NCBI RefSeq assembly: GCF_029029505.1
Contig: NZ_JAKJSD010000021.1
Location: 16,276 to 80,275, forward strand
DNA: 64,000 bases
Origin: Ancylomarina sp. DW003
Lineage (GTDB): Bacteria > Bacteroidota > Bacteroidia > Bacteroidales > Marinifilaceae
Direction of reading: 5' to 3'
Shown here: positions 27,334-36,182 of the stretch, in pieces
Numbering within the stretch: the stretch's first letter is position 1
Layout of the letters: each line of letters opens with the position of its first letter
Program-made: the position numbers and the translations under genes
Notes under the pieces: model-generated
What the model was told of the DNA's origin: nothing
Databases searched by the model: none
Seen by the model: only the letters and a program-made list of their open reading frames with translations

Positions 27334-30300
27334 ATGGAAAATTATTTGAATTCTTTCCGAACCTTGGTGAGGAAAAGAACTAAAACCCTACTAATTATGA
27401 AACTCATAGTTATGTTTCTTATCATTGGCTCTTTGCAACTATCGGCCAGTGTCTATTCCCAAAATGGGAAAATGAATGTGCAAGTTTCAGAAATGAAACT
27501 AGCAGATCTACTGTGGGAACTACAGGAAAGCTCCGAATTTGTATTTGTTTATCGAACTGATGATATACAAGGAATAGGTAATATTAGCTTGGATCTTGAG
27601 AATACGAGTATTGAAGATATCCTTGATGAAGTTTTATCCGATACACATTTGGAGTATAAATTGGATAATAATGTGGTTGTTATTAAGAAAAAAGAGCTTC
27701 AACCAATAGTTGTAGAAACAGATTCGGTTCAGGAGAAAAAAGAATTGAAAGGAACCGTTACCGATGAAGATGGTAATACCCTACCTGGTGTATCGGTTGT
27801 TGTAAAAGGAACAACCAATGGTACTGCAACCGATATTGATGGTAACTATACTATCAATTTTGATGAAGGCAAGTTTGTTTTAGTATACTCATTTGTAGGA
27901 ATGGTTTCTCAGGAGATTGCTTACAATGGTCAATCAGTCTTAAATGTGACTTTGGCAATGGATGCAGAAGTAATGGATGAAGTTGTTGTGACTGGATATG
28001 CTACAATTTCAAAAGAAAGAGCAACGGGATCATATTCGAAAATAGCTAATGCAGATTTAGAACTTAGACCAGTTGAAAATATTGGAGAAGTAATAGGTAA
28101 TTCTGTTGCTGGTGTTCAACAAGATAGGAATGGAGATATTGTCATTAGAGGTGTTGGGTCTTTCCAGGCTGAAACAGCTCCTCTTGTAGTTGTTGATGGT
28201 TTTGCAATTTTAACTCCAAACCCATTAGAGTCGGTAAATCCAACGGATGTAGCAAGCCTTACATTTCTAAAAGATGCTTCAGCAACTTCTATTTATGGAG
28301 CAAGAGCTGCAAATGGTGTTATTGTAATAACGACAAAAACACCTGCAAAAGGAAAGTTTAGTGTTGAATTTAACTCATTTGTTAATGTATCTGAACGAAT
28401 TGATCTGGATCATGTGTTAAATATGGCAGGTACTGAAGCTACCATAAAATTTATGGAAGATGTTGAGGAATTTGTTCCAGAATCTGGTCTTCCATATTAT
28501 AGCGACCCATACGGAGATCCATCACGTTATTCTTGGGATTTGGCTCCACATGTGGCAAATATGTTTGAAAGAAGACACGGTAGTATGACTCAGGGAGAAT
28601 ACGATGCTGAACAAGCAAAGTTAATTGCACAGGATGGTATATGGGAAGATCAGTATCAAGATAATTTACTGAGAAATAGAGTGTATCAAAGTCATAATTT
28701 AACGATAACAAGTTCGACTGATAAGAGTTCGTCGAAATTTAATTTGTCTTATGCCAAAGACTTAACGCACTTTAAGTATAATAATTCAGATAGATATCAA
28801 GCTAATTTCACGAATATCTACAATGTGAATCCTAATATTAAAGTTGGTATAACTTTTAATGGGATCTACGCAAAAAACCAAATGAATGGTACTAGTGTTA
28901 GTGAAATACGTGGTGTGACATCTCCCTATACAAGATTACTTGAGGACAATGGTGATTATGCTTATATGCCTAATGGTATATATTTGCCATACTTGAAAAA
29001 TGGTACGGTTGATGAGTCATCTTTTCCTTATTCGTGGAGGTATAATTTATTAGAAGAAGCAAAAGCAAGAGATAATAATAATAATAATTACAATATGCGT
29101 TTTAATGGTTTTTTAGATGTTAAAATCATTAAAGGTTTATCGGCAAATTTCTCCTTACAATACGAAATGGCTGGAAATAAAACCAAAAATTATTTTAGAG
29201 AAAATTCTTACTTCTATAAAAGTGCAGCAAATCGTTTTTCTGTTCTCGATCCTTCTACAGGTTTGCGAAATATTCCAAACGAATTTATTGAGGGAGATAT
29301 AGTACAGACATCATCTAACAAAACAGAGGCTTATAATTTTAGATCCCAATTAAATTTCGATAGGGAATTTAAAGGCAAACACAGAATTACTGCATTAGCA
29401 GGTTTTGAAACAATTTCTAAGGATGTCGGTGTAAATTCAGCCACTAGACGACCAGGTTTTAATGAAAGAACATATACGACAAATCGTTATGTGGATTACA
29501 CTTTAAGACTCCCAACTTTTGAAGGTCGTAATTCGTCTTTGCCCTGGTCTTTAGGAGGATATTCGGCAAACTATGACAGGTATGTATCGGGGTATTTAAA
29601 TATGGCCTATACTTTTGATAATAAATATACGCTAACAAGTAGTGCCCGTATGGATGGATCAAACTTTGTTGCAGAAGATGTGAATAGTAAAATTTCACCA
29701 TTTTGGTCTGTTGGTGCTATGTGGAATTTGAATAAGGAAGCTTTTATTAAAGACAATTTAAGTTTTGTAGATTATTTACGACTAAAAGTTACTTATGGTG
29801 TTGGTGGTATCGCTGCTGGTAAAAGAAGTGTTTCAACTGTTTCAACACTTGTAACTTATCAGTTAAATCAATTTGTAGGAGCAGGAGAAACCTCTTCAAG
29901 AACACGTAATCGTGCTATCGCTGATTTAACTTGGGAAAAAGCTTATACTTTCAACCTTTCTACTGATTTTTCTATGTTTGAAGGGAAATTATTTGGCTCC
30001 TTAGGTTATTATAATAAGGATACTCGTGATGTATTAATGAACACCCCAGTATCATATGTTATAGGGGGTACTAGCTCTTTAACCTTGAATAGTGGAAACA
30101 TAAACAATAAAGGTGTTGAGATAGAATTAGGATCTCAATTAAATGTTACCAAAGACATTTTGTGGACAGGTAATTTGAACTTTACCTATAATAAAAATAC
30201 GGTTGTTGAATGGGATGTGGAAAGACCATATGTAGCTGCATACACAGGTAGCGGATCCCCTGTAAAAGGAGAGGCACTAAGTACTGTTTATGCTTTTAAT

Positions 30301-30984
30301 TTAAGTGGATATTCCGATGAAGGTTTAGCTATTGTTAAGTTGAATGATGGTACTGAAGTTGTAGCCGATTCAAGAGATAACACCATGTTTTACTCAAGGT
30401 TTGATGAAGCAAACGGTGAAAGTATTACAAATAATAACAAGTACACAAAAAACATAGGAACATTAACGGCTCCTATGTTTGGAGGGTTTAGAACTAGCTT
30501 TAAAGCGTATGGTTTTACCTTATCAGCAATGTTATCTGGTGAATTTGGTCATATTTTCAGTAGAAATGATGATTATGGAGATTCTGCGACAGAACGTAAA
30601 TACCCAAAATCCTTAGAGAGTGCATGGAATTTGGGTGATAATGCTTCGGAATTTACTTCCAGACCATATCCAAATGCTACAAATGCGCCTTATTTAGACT
30701 CGGGGTATCTAAATTTTTATTACGGAAATATGATACGTGCAGCTGAATCAAGTTATGAAAATGCCTCTCATATCAGGTTAAACGAGGTTTATCTTGGTTA
30801 TGAAATTCCTATGAAAAAGATTCTAGGTCCAAATTCTACGATTACTAGAGCAAATGTTTATTTCCAGGTTAAAAATCTGGGAGTTGTTTGGACAGCAAAT
30901 GACAAAGACTTGGATCCTTATAACTTACCTGGGACAATGAAAACTCCAACACAATTTACTTTTGGTTTAAAACTGAACTTATAA
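27334..30984 (+). CDS. SusC/RagA-family TonB-dependent transporter with STN domain (module 2)
   Basis: The 1216-residue outer-membrane transporter has an N-terminal export segment (MKLIVMFLIIGSLQLSASVYS), an STN domain (about 50-115, VQVSEMKLADLLWELQESSE), a carboxypeptidase-regulatory-like domain (about 135-215, GTVTDEDGNTLPGVSVVVKG), the SusC signature MDEVVVTGYATISKERATG, a plug ending SATSIYGARAANGVIVITT and a large barrel. The STN domain predicts signalling through FecR 2. It differs much from SusC 1 in the barrel, so the two modules probably recognise different ligands. susD follows after 4 bp. The ligand cannot be read from sequence. Confidence 0.95.
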   Translation: MENYLNSFRTLVRKRTKTLLIMKLIVMFLIIGSLQLSASVYSQNGKMNVQVSEMKLADLLWELQESSEFVFVYRTDDIQGIGNISLDLENTSIEDILDEVLSDTHLEYKLDNNVVVIKKKELQPIVVETDSVQEKKELKGTVTDEDGNTLPGVSVVVKGTTNGTATDIDGNYTINFDEGKFVLVYSFVGMVSQEIAYNGQSVLNVTLAMDAEVMDEVVVTGYATISKERATGSYSKIANADLELRPVENIGEVIGNSVAGVQQDRNGDIVIRGVGSFQAETAPLVVVDGFAILTPNPLESVNPTDVASLTFLKDASATSIYGARAANGVIVITTKTPAKGKFSVEFNSFVNVSERIDLDHVLNMAGTEATIKFMEDVEEFVPESGLPYYSDPYGDPSRYSWDLAPHVANMFERRHGSMTQGEYDAEQAKLIAQDGIWEDQYQDNLLRNRVYQSHNLTITSSTDKSSSKFNLSYAKDLTHFKYNNSDRYQANFTNIYNVNPNIKVGITFNGIYAKNQMNGTSVSEIRGVTSPYTRLLEDNGDYAYMPNGIYLPYLKNGTVDESSFPYSWRYNLLEEAKARDNNNNNYNMRFNGFLDVKIIKGLSANFSLQYEMAGNKTKNYFRENSYFYKSAANRFSVLDPSTGLRNIPNEFIEGDIVQTSSNKTEAYNFRSQLNFDREFKGKHRITALAGFETISKDVGVNSATRRPGFNERTYTTNRYVDYTLRLPTFEGRNSSLPWSLGGYSANYDRYVSGYLNMAYTFDNKYTLTSSARMDGSNFVAEDVNSKISPFWSVGAMWNLNKEAFIKDNLSFVDYLRLKVTYGVGGIAAGKRSVSTVSTLVTYQLNQFVGAGETSSRTRNRAIADLTWEKAYTFNLSTDFSMFEGKLFGSLGYYNKDTRDVLMNTPVSYVIGGTSSLTLNSGNINNKGVEIELGSQLNVTKDILWTGNLNFTYNKNTVVEWDVERPYVAAYTGSGSPVKGEALSTVYAFNLSGYSDEGLAIVKLNDGTEVVADSRDNTMFYSRFDEANGESITNNNKYTKNIGTLTAPMFGGFRTSFKAYGFTLSAMLSGEFGHIFSRNDDYGDSATERKYPKSLESAWNLGDNASEFTSRPYPNATNAPYLDSGYLNFYYGNMIRAAESSYENASHIRLNEVYLGYEIPMKKILGPNSTITRANVYFQVKNLGVVWTANDKDLDPYNLPGTMKTPTQFTFGLKLNL

Positions 30985-30988
30985 CGTT

Positions 30989-32578
30989 ATGAAAATAAAA
31001 AATATAGTACTTGTATTTATGCTTAGTTTGTTATTCTCGTGTGCAGATTTTCTGGACGAGAATCCAAACAGAGCAGGTAACGATCCAATTGAAGATTTGG
31101 AACAATTGGATAATATGATGAACGAAATGGCATACTTGCTCAAAGGACTTCCCTGGGGAGTCGGTAGTAGATCTAATTTTGTTAATGCCTTGGCCAGTGA
31201 TGATTATGAGCTGCATCCTGAAATTCAGGAGAAAATTGGCGCTGAGAATGCTGGTCTGATTTCCATTTTAGACAGGGAATTTCTGACTTATCGATTAGCA
31301 AATTTTTATGAAATGGGTGATATGTATGGTACGATATACCATCTAAATACTGTTTTAGTTAATCTTAATGATGTAGATGGTGATGATGAGGCGTTAAGAA
31401 AAAAGATAAAAGCTGAAGCACTAAGCTATCGTGCTTATTATCATTTTAATTTACTGGTAAATTATTCTTTACATCCTGTGCTTAATGGAGGGAATAATTT
31501 GGGAATGGGTTATAGAACCGATATTAGTTTTGCATCCAAGGGAATCTCATCTAGAAATACGGTTTCGTATACCATGGATAAAATATATGAGGATATTTCG
31601 AAAGCACAGGCTTTATTTGAAGAGGCTGGTGCAGAGGATTTTGAAGTTGAATATAACTGGAGGTTAAGCAAGATAGGTTTAATGGCTATAAAAGCCCGTA
31701 TCGATTTATATAACGGGAACTATAATGAAGCATTAACAGCGGCCAATTATGTATTGTCAAAATACAATTATCTTGAGGACTTAAATAATGATGCCAATCC
31801 TGGTGACCCATACTATGTGTATACTTCACAACATGCATATACGCCTACGGATGGAACTGTAGAAGAGATATTGGATGTGTTTGAGACTGAAATGAACAGG
31901 CAGGGGGAACTTCAGATGAATAATCCAGAAATGATTGTACCTGATTTTACTTCATACCCTTTGGGTGGTAATTTCCCAATGTCTGAGTCTTTATATGCTT
32001 CATTTGATATAAAATCTGATTTACGACTTGCTAAGTTTTTTACTAATAATGCTTATTTAAAGAATGCTGGTGCTTCAAAATTTTCAATAGCTGAGATTAA
32101 TGCTTTGAGCGCTGAGAAAACTCATAATTTCCAAGGGCTAACTAATAGCACACGTAATGTATCACTTCAACAAGGACCTAATGTACCAGAAATGATGCTG
32201 ATTAAGGCCGAATGTTTAGCTAGAGGAGAAGATGGAATTGCTAAAGATGAGGCCACGGCACAGTCAGTTCTTCAAACATTAAGAGCGAAAAGATTTACTT
32301 TGGTAATCGATGCTAATAATATATCTGGAACTCTTCAGGATGTTCTTACTGAAAGAAGAAGAGAAAGACCATATGTGATCAGATGGTACGATATTAAACG
32401 ACTTAATGCCTTGGATAATGCAGGTATCGTATTGTCTAAGAAATATTTCACAGATCGTGATGATTCTAATTCAGGAAGTAGTGTTTATTCTATTCAACCA
32501 AATTCAAATGCTTTTGCCTTACCGATTCCTGACGCGGAATTAAATTTGTTGAATGGATGGGAACAAAACCCTGAATAG
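30989..32578 (+). CDS. SusD/RagB-family surface lipoprotein (module 2)
   Basis: The 529-residue lipoprotein has lipobox MLSLLFSCADFLDENP and SusD features: KAEALSYRAYYHFNLLVNYS (TPR-like helix), VPEMMLIKAECLARGEDG, and the C-terminal RRRERPYVIRWYDIKRLNAL. It forms the surface lid of SusC 2. It starts 4 bp after susC. The family also includes RagB-like peptide-binding members; this protein reads as one of the more divergent SusD groups. A hairpin terminator follows at about 95 bp. Confidence 0.93.
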   Translation: MKIKNIVLVFMLSLLFSCADFLDENPNRAGNDPIEDLEQLDNMMNEMAYLLKGLPWGVGSRSNFVNALASDDYELHPEIQEKIGAENAGLISILDREFLTYRLANFYEMGDMYGTIYHLNTVLVNLNDVDGDDEALRKKIKAEALSYRAYYHFNLLVNYSLHPVLNGGNNLGMGYRTDISFASKGISSRNTVSYTMDKIYEDISKAQALFEEAGAEDFEVEYNWRLSKIGLMAIKARIDLYNGNYNEALTAANYVLSKYNYLEDLNNDANPGDPYYVYTSQHAYTPTDGTVEEILDVFETEMNRQGELQMNNPEMIVPDFTSYPLGGNFPMSESLYASFDIKSDLRLAKFFTNNAYLKNAGASKFSIAEINALSAEKTHNFQGLTNSTRNVSLQQGPNVPEMMLIKAECLARGEDGIAKDEATAQSVLQTLRAKRFTLVIDANNISGTLQDVLTERRRERPYVIRWYDIKRLNALDNAGIVLSKKYFTDRDDSNSGSSVYSIQPNSNAFALPIPDAELNLLNGWEQNPE

Positions 32579-32671
32579 TTTGGATTGGCAGTTTGGATTA
32601 AGATGGATCCAAATCAATATCACAAACAAAATAATGTATAAAAGCAATATATAAATTTGTATTTTAAGTTT

Positions 32672-32720
32672 GGTCTGCTTCATCGTGTTCGTATTATTTC
32701 ACGGAGGCAGACCTTCTTTA
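32672..32720 (+). terminator. Hairpin terminator after susD 2
   Basis: GGTCTGC (32672-32678) pairs with GCAGACC (32707-32713); CGTG/CACG and flanking bases extend the stem inward with small mismatches. It is followed by TTCTTTA. Confidence 0.6.
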
Positions 32721-32776
32721 CTAATAGCACATTTTTAAGACTCATAATACCCAAACACAAAAAACACTTAATTAAA

Positions 32777-33018
32777 CATAGTAATATTCTTAAGGTATTG
32801 AACATTGCACAGGATTGGGATGAAAAAAAATGGAAAAAAGCTGTTGAGCGAATCAAATGGACTGTTACAATATCATTAATAACGACAAAGAAGTAATTGA
32901 TTGGGTTCTTAAGTATAACGTGATTGGTTTTCCAACAAAACTACTCATCAACCCTAAAGGAAATATTATTGGATGTTGGGTTGGTGAAGGCGAAGAGGGT
33001 GAGGAGTTATATCATTGA
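32777..33018 (+). pseudogene. Decayed TlpA-type thioredoxin gene (C-terminal remnant, frameshifted)
   Basis: Two frames carry successive parts of one TlpA C-terminus. The first reads VLNIAQDWDEKKWKKAVER and then loses register near 32865. The second, in another frame, reads NIINNDKEVIDWVLKYNVIG, then FPTKLLINPKGNIIGCWVG, and stops at 33016-33018. These match the strand-helix, the cis-Pro strand and the last strand of a TlpA domain. The CxxC-containing N-terminal part and any signal peptide are absent; the upstream sequence is a terminator-like hairpin. It lies exactly where intact TlpA genes follow SusCD, so it is probably a lost member of module 2. Confidence 0.75.
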
Positions 33019-33150
33019 TTAATTATTATCAATGAAAAATTAACAACTATTGAAGTTTGAACCAATTTGTGTGGTTCATTCATAATTTTAAATAATGTTT
33101 CTGATTTAATTAAAAAAAACAATCTCTCTTTAAAAATAAAAACAAATAAA

Positions 33151-34542
33151 ATGAGAAATTTAAGCGTGTTTGTAGTACTACTGACTTTGTTGGCCTGTAG
33201 TAAAAAAAATAAGAATGAAGTAACCTTAAAAGGTCATCTAATTAATTTCAATGAACCTTCGCTTGTACTTTATATGGGCGATAAAGTTGATACTGTTTTA
33301 GTAGATAAAGACGGACAATTTGAGGCTATTCTTCATCTTGATAAAGAAAAATCTGTGTATTTGGAAAGTAAAAGCTTTAGTAGACATTTTCTTTTGCTAT
33401 CTGGTTATGAATTGAGTTTTTCTCAGGATGTGGCAAACAAAGATAAAGGATTTAAGTTTACGAATAAGAATGTACTTGTATCTGCTAACTTATATGCTAA
33501 GGCTACGCTCGAATTAGACGAAAAGTTAAAACAGAATTGGAGAGAAGCTTTAATTTTAGATGAAGATGCTTTTATAACAAAGGTCAATGATATTTATACA
33601 CAGAAAATGAATCTTTTAGATGCTTTTGCAAAAGCGAATGACTATGCTGATTCTGATTTTGTTCGTCTTGAAATCAACAAAATTAAGTATGAAAGGCTAA
33701 ATGATTTCTTAACTTATAAAAATTCACATGGTGCATATATTGGAGATAGATCATTTGTTGCTTCAGAAAAAATCACGTCTCAATTGAAAGATGCTGATTT
33801 AAACTTAGGTGAATTAGTTGGTGTGTCGAGTTATAATAGCTTTGTTACTAATGTTTTGGCTAAAAAAGTGGAAGTCTATTTTGAAAATAATCCAGAAATA
33901 ACTGTGACAAGAGAAAGTTATGAATTGTATCGATTTGCATGTTTAGACGAGTTAATTACAAATTCAAAGGTTAAAGAATACTTAGCTTATGACATTTTAC
34001 GAAATTGTACAAAAGACTATATTACTAGTGGATCAGAACTTGTTAAAAAGTTTCGTGCTTTGGTTACAAAGGAGACTTACTTAAATCATATTAACTCTAA
34101 GGTTGCAGCTTGGGAAGCAATTGGCCAAGGGCAATTAGCACCAGATTTTGCAGGACAAACTGTGAATGGCAAAACCATTGCACTTTCTGACCTAAGAGGT
34201 AAGTATGTTTATGTTGATATTTGGGCGACTTGGTGTGGACCTTGTTGTGCTGAGATTCCTTACCTAGAAAAGCTAGAAAAAGAATATCACGGCAAAAACA
34301 TTACTTTTTTAAGTGTATCAGTTGATGCGGATAAAGATAAATGGAAGAAAAAAGTGATTGGAGATAAGATGGGTGGTATTCAAATTAATGTAGGCCAAGG
34401 TAATTCTATTAGTAAGGACTATATGATTAGAGGTATTCCCCGTTTTATGCTTTTTGATATGGAAGGTAAAATCGTAAGCGTGAATGCTCCGCGTCCTTCC
34501 GGGAAAATTCGTGAGGTCTTAGATAATCTTAAAGCTTTGTAA
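33151..34542 (+). CDS. TlpA-type thioredoxin lipoprotein (module 2)
   Basis: This 463-residue lipoprotein has signal and lipobox VVLLTLLACSKKN. A DUF4369-like N-terminus (VTLKGHLINFNEPSLVLYMG) and a helical middle lead to a TlpA domain (about 325-463) with ATWCGPCCA (CGPC 362-365, followed by a third Cys) and cis-Pro loop RGIPRFML. It ends APRPSGKIREVLDNL, like the gene at 21355. The start is ATG 33151; an in-frame upstream GTG at 33067 would bury the signal peptide. It is a periplasmic disulfide reductase by family. A double hairpin follows. The extra Cys next to the active site is unusual. Confidence 0.93.
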   Translation: MRNLSVFVVLLTLLACSKKNKNEVTLKGHLINFNEPSLVLYMGDKVDTVLVDKDGQFEAILHLDKEKSVYLESKSFSRHFLLLSGYELSFSQDVANKDKGFKFTNKNVLVSANLYAKATLELDEKLKQNWREALILDEDAFITKVNDIYTQKMNLLDAFAKANDYADSDFVRLEINKIKYERLNDFLTYKNSHGAYIGDRSFVASEKITSQLKDADLNLGELVGVSSYNSFVTNVLAKKVEVYFENNPEITVTRESYELYRFACLDELITNSKVKEYLAYDILRNCTKDYITSGSELVKKFRALVTKETYLNHINSKVAAWEAIGQGQLAPDFAGQTVNGKTIALSDLRGKYVYVDIWATWCGPCCAEIPYLEKLEKEYHGKNITFLSVSVDADKDKWKKKVIGDKMGGIQINVGQGNSISKDYMIRGIPRFMLFDMEGKIVSVNAPRPSGKIREVLDNLKAL

Positions 34543-34560
34543 ATGAAACATAAGGATTTT

Positions 34561-34643
34561 ATCTCAAATTTTAATTTGAGATAGTCTCATTACCTAAATA
34601 AAAAAAGCTCTCTCAGCGTATCCAGACTAAGAGAGGTGTTTTT
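34561..34643 (+). terminator. Tandem hairpins ending module 2
   Basis: The first hairpin is ATCTCAAATT/AATTTGAGAT (34561-34582, tip open). The second pairs CTCTCTCAG with CTAAGAGAG (34608-34616, 34627-34635, one mismatch) and runs into GTGTTTTTG. The second has the form of a real intrinsic terminator. Confidence 0.75.
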
Positions 34644-34721
34644 GTATAAGGAATCTGTCTAATTTATAAATAGGTCTGCTTTTATGACTTATTGATATAA
34701 ACTGATCATTTGCTAATGAAG

Positions 34722-34747
34722 AAACGCTGCATACTAATGCAGCGTTT
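34722..34747 (-). terminator. Terminator of the HU-like gene
   Basis: AAACGCTGCAT and ATGCAGCGTTT form a perfect 11-bp stem with loop ACTA. Read on the minus strand it lies 69 bp after the HU-like stop codon and continues as TTTCTTC. Confidence 0.75.
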
Positions 34748-34755
34748 AAATTATA

Positions 34756-34802
34756 GCCTTCGCAACTTTTTGCAAAAGCGTTTGCAACTTATTGCGAAAG
34801 GC
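34756..34802. repeat. Compact nested direct and inverted repeat
   Basis: GCAACTTTTTGCAAAAG (34762-34778) and GCAACTTATTGCGAAAG (34784-34800) are direct repeats (15 of 17 identical). The same segment has outer arms GCCTTCGCAA/TTGCGAAAGGC and an inner perfect stem TTGCAAA-AGCG-TTTGCAA. It lies between the HU-like gene and its terminator. Confidence 0.6.
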
Positions 34803-34815
34803 ATAAATCGAAATA

Positions 34816-35199
34816 CTACATTTTACTGTATTTTAATTTACCAAGCATCTCCTTTAGTTTTTTGCCAGGCGTAAAGATAATTTTAGACTTTTTAATACTA
34901 TTGGCATTAATGTCTTCAGCCTTTTCCTCGCCTTCACTGCTAATGCTAACCCTGTAATTTCCAATGTCGCCTAACTTTACTGACTTTCCATCAGCAAGCA
35001 TACTTGGAATAACATCCGTTAATGCATACAATACAGCTCGAATGTCTGCGCCACTAACGGTACTGATTTTCTCAATACCTTCTGTTAATTCATCAATGTC
35101 GGCGTTTCCGCTGATCATATTACTGGCATAGAATTTCTTCTCACTACCACCTGCAACGCCAGGTTGGCCTCTTTCAATGACTTTAAATTTAATTGTCAT
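34816..35199 (-). CDS. HU-HIG family DNA-binding protein
   Basis: The 127-residue protein belongs to the Bacteroidota HU-like (DNABII, HU-HIG) type: MTIKFKVIERGQPGVAGGSE, then DIDELTEGIEKISTVSGADI, DGKSVKLGDIGNYRVSISSE and the C-terminal KIIFTPGKKLKEMLGKLKY. These proteins bend or coat DNA, and this subtype starts with an extra N-terminal strand instead of the usual IhfB/HU start. It is a single gene transcribed against its neighbours with its own terminator. It may bind the unusual repeat just downstream, but that is speculation. Confidence 0.92.
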   Translation of the reverse strand: MTIKFKVIERGQPGVAGGSEKKFYASNMISGNADIDELTEGIEKISTVSGADIRAVLYALTDVIPSMLADGKSVKLGDIGNYRVSISSEGEEKAEDINANSIKKSKIIFTPGKKLKEMLGKLKYSKM

Positions 35200-35253
35200 A
35201 TCATTTAAATTACCTGTTATATAGAATCAGGATTTTACGATTTAGTTTTTATA

Positions 35254-35323
35254 TGGCGGGCCCATCGGCCTCCTCTTCCAAGTGCACTCGCCAAAGTTTA
35301 CAGGGTTGATGACCAGCCGATGG
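35254..35323. other. GC-rich structured patch in an AT-rich gap
   Basis: CCATCGGC (35262-35269) and GCCGATGG (35316-35323) close a 46-nt interior that is clearly more GC-rich than the surrounding sequence. It could be a small structured RNA, a protein-binding site or the relic of a repeat. A short minus-strand frame through it is not convincing as a gene, and it fits no riboswitch class I know. Confidence 0.35.
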
Positions 35324-35329
35324 ATTACC

Positions 35330-36030
35330 TTTTTGTTTTGATCTGGATGAAAAATCATCTCTTGAATCGAAACGTATCGAATTTAATTAAAATAGCCTCT
35401 TAGTATACTTATCAAATAGGTTAAATTTTTGATAAGGAATTGGTTTTTAAGTGTAATTAACATTTTGTCCTTTTTATATGTTTTAATTCAGCTATTCTGT
35501 TTGTTCTAAACCCAATAATGTTTTTTTAATCTCTTGATATAAAAGGACTCTGAATATTTTTTGATGTACTTGCTTTAAGTATTATTCTTAATCTATTGAA
35601 GAGAATTGGAATAAGCTGGGTGGCAACTCAATATTTTGAGAATTTATTTCAGGAAGCTTTTCTGTATATTCCTCTTGAAATTATATAGAACTGATTTAGG
35701 AATTATCATTTCATATAGATTGAAATGACAATTGTTAAGCTCTTGTTAAATGCCGAAATTGTGGTTGTTTCTACTCTGTTTTTTCCAATTTTACATCAGA
35801 ATACAGGATATATTAGAATAGTTGAGAAAGAAACTAAATAAAAATTGCATTTTTTTTCGTTTAAAATAAACTTTCTATTTTTATCTAATCTAGATTACAT
35901 TCTAAATTGTAAGTTTAAGTAAATTAAGCTTATTGTGAGAATATAAATTAACAAAACATTTGATGTGATTGTTTAGTTAGATTGACTCTATCTAGTTGAG
36001 TTTAACAAATTTTGACAAAAATAAATGGAA
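35330..36030. other. AT-rich gap before dsbD with three short palindromes
   Basis: No gene is seen. The gap contains CTTATCAAA/TTTGATAAG (35408-35436), TCATTTCA/TGAAATGA (35706-35728) and the perfect 12-bp palindrome TAATCTAGATTA (35886-35897). Any of these could be a regulator site; none is diagnostic. Confidence 0.4.
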
Positions 36031-36035
36031 TCTGA

Positions 36036-36066
36036 TTCACCCTTTTTGACTGTTTAAGGGTCTTAT
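36036..36066 (+). promoter_or_regulatory. Putative ECF-sigma promoter before dsbD
   Basis: TTCACCC (36036-36042), 17 nt, GTCTTAT (36060-36066). It matches the fecR and sigma-gene motifs and would place dsbD in the same regulon, with a leader of about 110 nt. Confidence 0.45.
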
Positions 36067-36099
36067 GAGTGTAAGAAAAACAAAAACAATCAAAGAAAC

Positions 36100-36117
36100 T
36101 TGTCTCAGGCGAGACAA
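36100..36117 (+). promoter_or_regulatory. Hairpin in the dsbD leader
   Basis: TTGTCTC-AGGC-GAGACAA is a perfect 7-bp inverted repeat located 34-51 nt after the putative -10 element and 65 nt before the ATG. It could be an operator or an RNA hairpin; no T-run follows. Confidence 0.4.
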
Positions 36118-36182
36118 ATAATAGAATAGTGGTAATGTGGATTGCCATTAGCACACACAACAACTAACAAAAACTAAGACCA

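Noticed and set aside
35200..35330. Short minus-strand protein through the GC-rich patch
   Set aside because: Both open minus frames are short, have no start with a ribosome-binding site, and end at arbitrary stops; the base composition is better explained by RNA structure or a repeat.
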